From Mactromeris polynyma (lineage: Eukaryota > Mollusca > Bivalvia > Venerida > Mactridae), in the NCBI GenBank assembly GCA_032209605.1, contig JASFXZ010000040.1, positions 496,001-560,000 of the forward strand: a DNA stretch of 64,000 nucleotides. The letters run 5' to 3'. The notes below the pieces were generated by a model. The model was not told the DNA's origin. It worked only from the letters and a program-made list of their open reading frames with translations, and did no database searches. The translations under genes were made by a program, and so were the position numbers. Position 1 is the first letter of the stretch, and every line of letters starts with the position of its first letter. Positions 60,389 through 64,000 of this stretch are shown one piece after another.

Positions 60389-62540
60389 TAAGTTGTAAGT
60401 ATTGTTTAGGAACGCTACTTGTTTTGCAACAGTATGTAAATTTCATATGAATGAAACAAATGGCAAACAATAATCCGGTCTGAGCATGTTTCATACATAA
60501 TTCTGTGTCTGTAAGGTAATACATGTACACCAAAGTGATGGCTAAGTTACTTCTTCAAAACATGTTTAGCGTGATTACTTATTCAATTCCAACGGAAGTT
60601 AATATGGTTGAAAAAAGCACGCGCATATATTAAGTCTGGTTACAGAATACCCGTTGTGATACCGGAATTGAATTGCCTCTACCCGTTTTAACATAGTTAT
60701 CGGCAGTTTTTATGTACCATGTTTTCTAATTGAAACTGGCACTTCAGATCGGTCAATGAATAAATATTAAAGTAATGAACAAAAATTACGATCGAATGTT
60801 AGGCCTAAACTATGAGTTTTCTATGTGTAATTGACACAAATCCCTTTGATAAATGATGTGTCACGTATATAAATTCATAGCAATCATATTCATTAAAAGG
60901 GTTTAATTAACCGACATTTCCTACAAATACTTCCATTAGTCAGCAATTGATTACAAATAAATGCGTATGGTGAATGTACCGTTTAACAATTTTAATATGA
61001 TCTGTTACGACTCGTACATGTACGTTTGCCCCACATTTATAGTGAGATTTTAGGGAACATGATAAGTATGTACTAATGACTTTCTTTACCTAGTTATATG
61101 TACATAAATTGTGTTAAGACGTATAAATACTTCGTAGTAAATTTATATTCGACGCAGCATAATTAGTTTGATTAAATTATAAAGTGCACGTTGCCATAAA
61201 TTTTTCTTACAATACCCAGTAATTAAAATAGTTCACATCAAATTTTGTATACTGTACATCTATAACAGTATGAAATAAGGCAATTCTACGGAACATGTAC
61301 CTTATGTTCAATTTGTTTGGCTGTCTACAAAATCCACGCTTTGCGCTTCTGATGTTGGCTGTCAATACAGTAAAAAGCAAACAAAAAGCTAATAAAGTGT
61401 TTATGAACACTTGACACACAGACATTAAACACTATTGTACTAAATATTATTTTGGCGTGCTTAAAACCATTTAACATCTTTAAGTAAACGGCAATCATAA
61501 ATGATTTAGCCTTTGTAAGAGGTCCTGCTAACCAATTTTCTTCATTTCCAGACAGTGTAATGTGCATGAAAAAACATTATGTCACATTGACATTAACAGA
61601 TGTTTATTTATATACACCAAAGATACTTTAAAAACAAACGAAATCCCAACTTGAGAACAGACAGTTGGCGTATTACGAAATATGTAGTAATACCGTCTGA
61701 ATGGCGTATTATCTTCAGCTGAAGTCGCGCACTGATTTACAATGACCATAGATCGACATTTAACCAAACAATTAAGAATTGTGAATAATACAGAGTTTTG
61801 CAAATAGTGACACTTCCCAGAGAATGTTGAGTCTTTATATGTTGTTCTACAATGAGCCAATAAATGCTTGACGTATAAAATACAAATATCAAATGTATTG
61901 TTGTGTAAACCAATAAATATTGTATGGAACAAATGGAATATGATATTTTGACGCGACGACTTACAGTAATTTATGTTGGTGAATGTTAATTATAGTCCTA
62001 AAATGGCATAGATTGGCTTGAAATGTTGAAATAACATCACATCTACTTAGTGAATAGACTAAGACTTCCGAAAACGACGAGAGATGAAGATGCACAGGAA
62101 ATGCCACACACAAAAGGCACGCCATCAGACATTTAAAAGGGGAGTATATTTCCTTTACAAGACATTTCTTTTATTTCTTGGAAAGTAAAGCTATTTTAAC
62201 GTCTGAACACTAAAGATCATTGTTCGCATAAAGATATATTTTTAGATAACCAGCGTGACCTGTCGTCTTCTTACAAAAGGCACTTTACCGTAAGGCCATT
62301 ATCCGTATCCATGGTTACGATAATACCAGAACTATTATCTTCTTATTACATACGTGTGTTACTTGACGCAAACGCTCATTAATGAAATATAAATACTTTA
62401 GTATATCAACGTCATTCGCCTCTCACGAGTGTATGTTACCGTTGCTACCGCGCAAATGTATTAAAAAAGACTGACAATAAGTGAAAAAGAGCAGCACAAG
62501 GAAAGCAACGTTGAAAAATAAAATTATAACATAACATGCT
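60389..62540. other. unassigned intergenic sequence
   Basis: No gene or repeat recognised. Frames on the - strand at 61207-61425, 61325-61567 and 61582-61932 lack motifs. Confidence 0.5.
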
Positions 62541-63830
62541 GAGTAGAGTGGTAATAACACCCATGGGTTATTTTTGATGATTCATTTGTGAAATAACAAC
62601 TCACATTCGTGCGAGATAAACAAAACAAGCGTCCCTGCATATTTTGTGTATCCCTCAGGAGGTAAAGTGTCGTGTGTCATTTACTGTCCGAGATATGTAG
62701 AAAAAGGGGGAGGGAATGTCTGGAAAAGACCCCCCCCCTAATTACCCCGTTTAACTTGTGAATAAAAGATGGAAATAAGCTCGTAAAAAAGGTTCGCATT
62801 TTCATTAAACCGCGCCATTGTGACACTTGAATAATAAAAACAAAAACAATTAGAATTACGTTTTCATATTTATTTTAGTTTACATCGTTTGAAGTTCCTA
62901 ACGAATTTCCATAAGAATCAATCCAAATTTATTGAGTCCTTTCCATTTCGAAACATCAGTACAGCGCATGTATGATACTTCAAACAGGATGTTTGGATCA
63001 AACATAGACATACCAACTCCCCATATCTTATCATTCGGACATGCTTCTACGAGAATCCTGTCCTCGGTAGCTAACAAGATTTCTTTCAGTACTCGATGTT
63101 GCATGTACTTCATTCGATTTCCCGAAGCAGGTCTACTGACGCGACATCTCAGTCAGTTTTGTCGAAATGCTTGATTTTCGTTCTACCCAGTTGCTTCATC
63201 ATGTACGGGATTTTGGTCCTCATCATTTCGGAGGCAATGTTATTTTCGCCGTATCGTGACATCTTTTTGAACTGGAATTACTGTTCACAACAGCTGTAAG
63301 ACGTGCCGTCAACGTCAATAGTCGCTTCGTACATATTACTGAATGGATTTTCTTTCCCAAAGAAAAACACGAAGTCGTCAGTCACTTTAACTTTCGAGTG
63401 TTGTCCCAACAAGTTTTCAAGACGCGAAGGAGTGTGTATCGATGTTGACATTGTTAAATATTTATTTTGTACGAAGAATGACATTTTATTGAAAATCAAT
63501 GTCTTGTTGATCTGAATATGATACGTATTATAATCTATTGAACTCGTATCGTGTAGCTGAAAAATAAAAAAATGTCGAAACTGTTTTTGATGTGTCAGCT
63601 TTTGTTTACAAATACCAAATTATGCACGTCATACTTTGCTTGCATATAAAGTTTGGCGAACATTAGCTGTTTCTGCTGTTATGTCATAAACAGAATCTTA
63701 TATTCGTGTTCATGTTCAATTGAATTTATTAAACCCGTCATCTGAAACCGATAAAACTCGACCAAACCTCGTTTTTATCGTTTTTAGAAGGCTCGTTTAA
63801 TTAATTCAATAAATAATGACTACTCATGTA
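62541..63830 (-). other. NADAR locus with flanks shared with 10.3 kb
   Basis: This span is the larger of two related loci. Matching blocks to 10259-10540 occur at about 62550-62630 (3' flank), 63449-63485 (start-codon region) and 63770-63830 (far-upstream flank). No terminal inverted repeats, long terminal repeats or target duplications were found at its edges. Whether this is a mobile unit or a duplicated host locus is open. Confidence 0.55.
62898..63499 (-). pseudogene. NADAR-domain protein (YbiA-like N-glycosidase fold), broken
   Basis: The NADAR (DUF1768/YbiA) family hydrolyses N-glycosidic bonds in NAD/ADP-ribose-linked or riboflavin-pathway metabolites, and some members remove ADP-ribose from guanine. 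From ATG at 63499 the - strand gives an N-terminal tail and then FFFGKENPFSNMYEAT and DGTSYSCCEQ, matching the F-F-x-G...P-F-S-N-x-Y...D-G-x-x-Y-x-x-x-E-Q start of the domain. It then meets TAA at 63278. The frame continues with domain-like sequence to a TGA at 63149-63151. After a one-base shift near 63115, a second frame (63113-62898) gives LKEILLATEDRILVEACPND and IWGVGM, the C-terminal signature. Two stops and one frameshift mark it as a pseudogene, unless assembly errors are responsible. No introns are visible. Confidence 0.85.
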
Positions 63831-64000
63831 AGATCCTCTATATCCACGTGCTACGAAATGAAATAAAAATGAGGAGATGGGCACAAATGCAAAACCTTTA
63901 ACACAGTGCGCTCACCGCCTCGAAACTGTCAGTATTATCTCTTAAAGACATACTGGCCTCGTTTTTCCTCGACATTGAGGCTAGTGTATACAAATACACT
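63831..64000. other. end of window, nothing recognised
   Basis: No feature was recognised in the last 170 bases. Confidence 0.5.

Overview
The window is animal nuclear DNA, most likely from a bivalve mollusc. It is AT-rich, its one clear host gene is split into exons with GT-AG introns, and the rest is dense with transposable elements. The mollusc call rests on a 51.9-52.5 kb repeat whose opening words (CACCTGAGCACGAAGTGCTC, then GATCGCCCTGTGTCCGTCGT) I recognise as a very common dispersed bivalve repeat, and on the mix of tRNA-derived SINEs, CR1/L2-like LINEs and short TIR elements. Species is not assignable.

Host gene: one neuropeptide G-protein-coupled receptor of the orexin/allatotropin-receptor type on the + strand. 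Four coding exons are supported: 22756-23140 (TM3-TM5), 33063-33198 (TM6), 33540-33658 (TM7) and 34979-35181 (helix 8 and tail, ending at a stop). Splice phases match at every junction. Exons for the N-terminus, TM1 and TM2 were not found and must lie upstream or be too short to see. The 9.9-kb intron between TM5 and TM6 holds a 5.9-kb array of about 228 copies of a 26-bp minisatellite (25.1-31.0 kb). That array is stop-free for kilobases on the - strand, which explains many long but meaningless open frames.

Region by region: 0.6-1.15 kb is a 48-bp minisatellite. 2-17.8 kb is intergenic or far-upstream sequence with LINE relics (2.3, 7.5, 13.2, 17.6 kb), a palindrome (5.3 kb), a 638-bp TIR element (9.13-9.77 kb), a dispersed repeat, a shrunken copy of a NADAR locus (10.3-10.5 kb), a 9-bp microsatellite and two SINEs. 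20-22 kb holds a tandem duplication and a large fold-back element. 22.7-35.3 kb is the receptor gene. 36.7-41.1 kb is a decayed APE-type LINE on the - strand, interrupted by an 873-bp TTAA-flanked TIR element and by a tRNA-Thr-like SINE with 13-bp target duplications. 42.5 kb is a second full copy of that SINE. 45.8-46.7 kb is a dead Tc1/mariner transposase. 47.6 and 60.0 kb are two TA-flanked TIR elements of one family. 48.1 kb is another minisatellite. 55.8-58.9 kb is a nearly intact CR1/L2/Jockey-like LINE on the - strand with only three visible lesions. 62.5-63.8 kb is a NADAR-domain pseudogene on the - strand, related to the 10.3-kb remnant.

The most interesting observations are the NADAR gene and its internally deleted relative 52 kb away, the structured giant minisatellite inside the receptor intron, and the nested insertions in the 36.7-41.1 kb LINE whose empty site can be read exactly.
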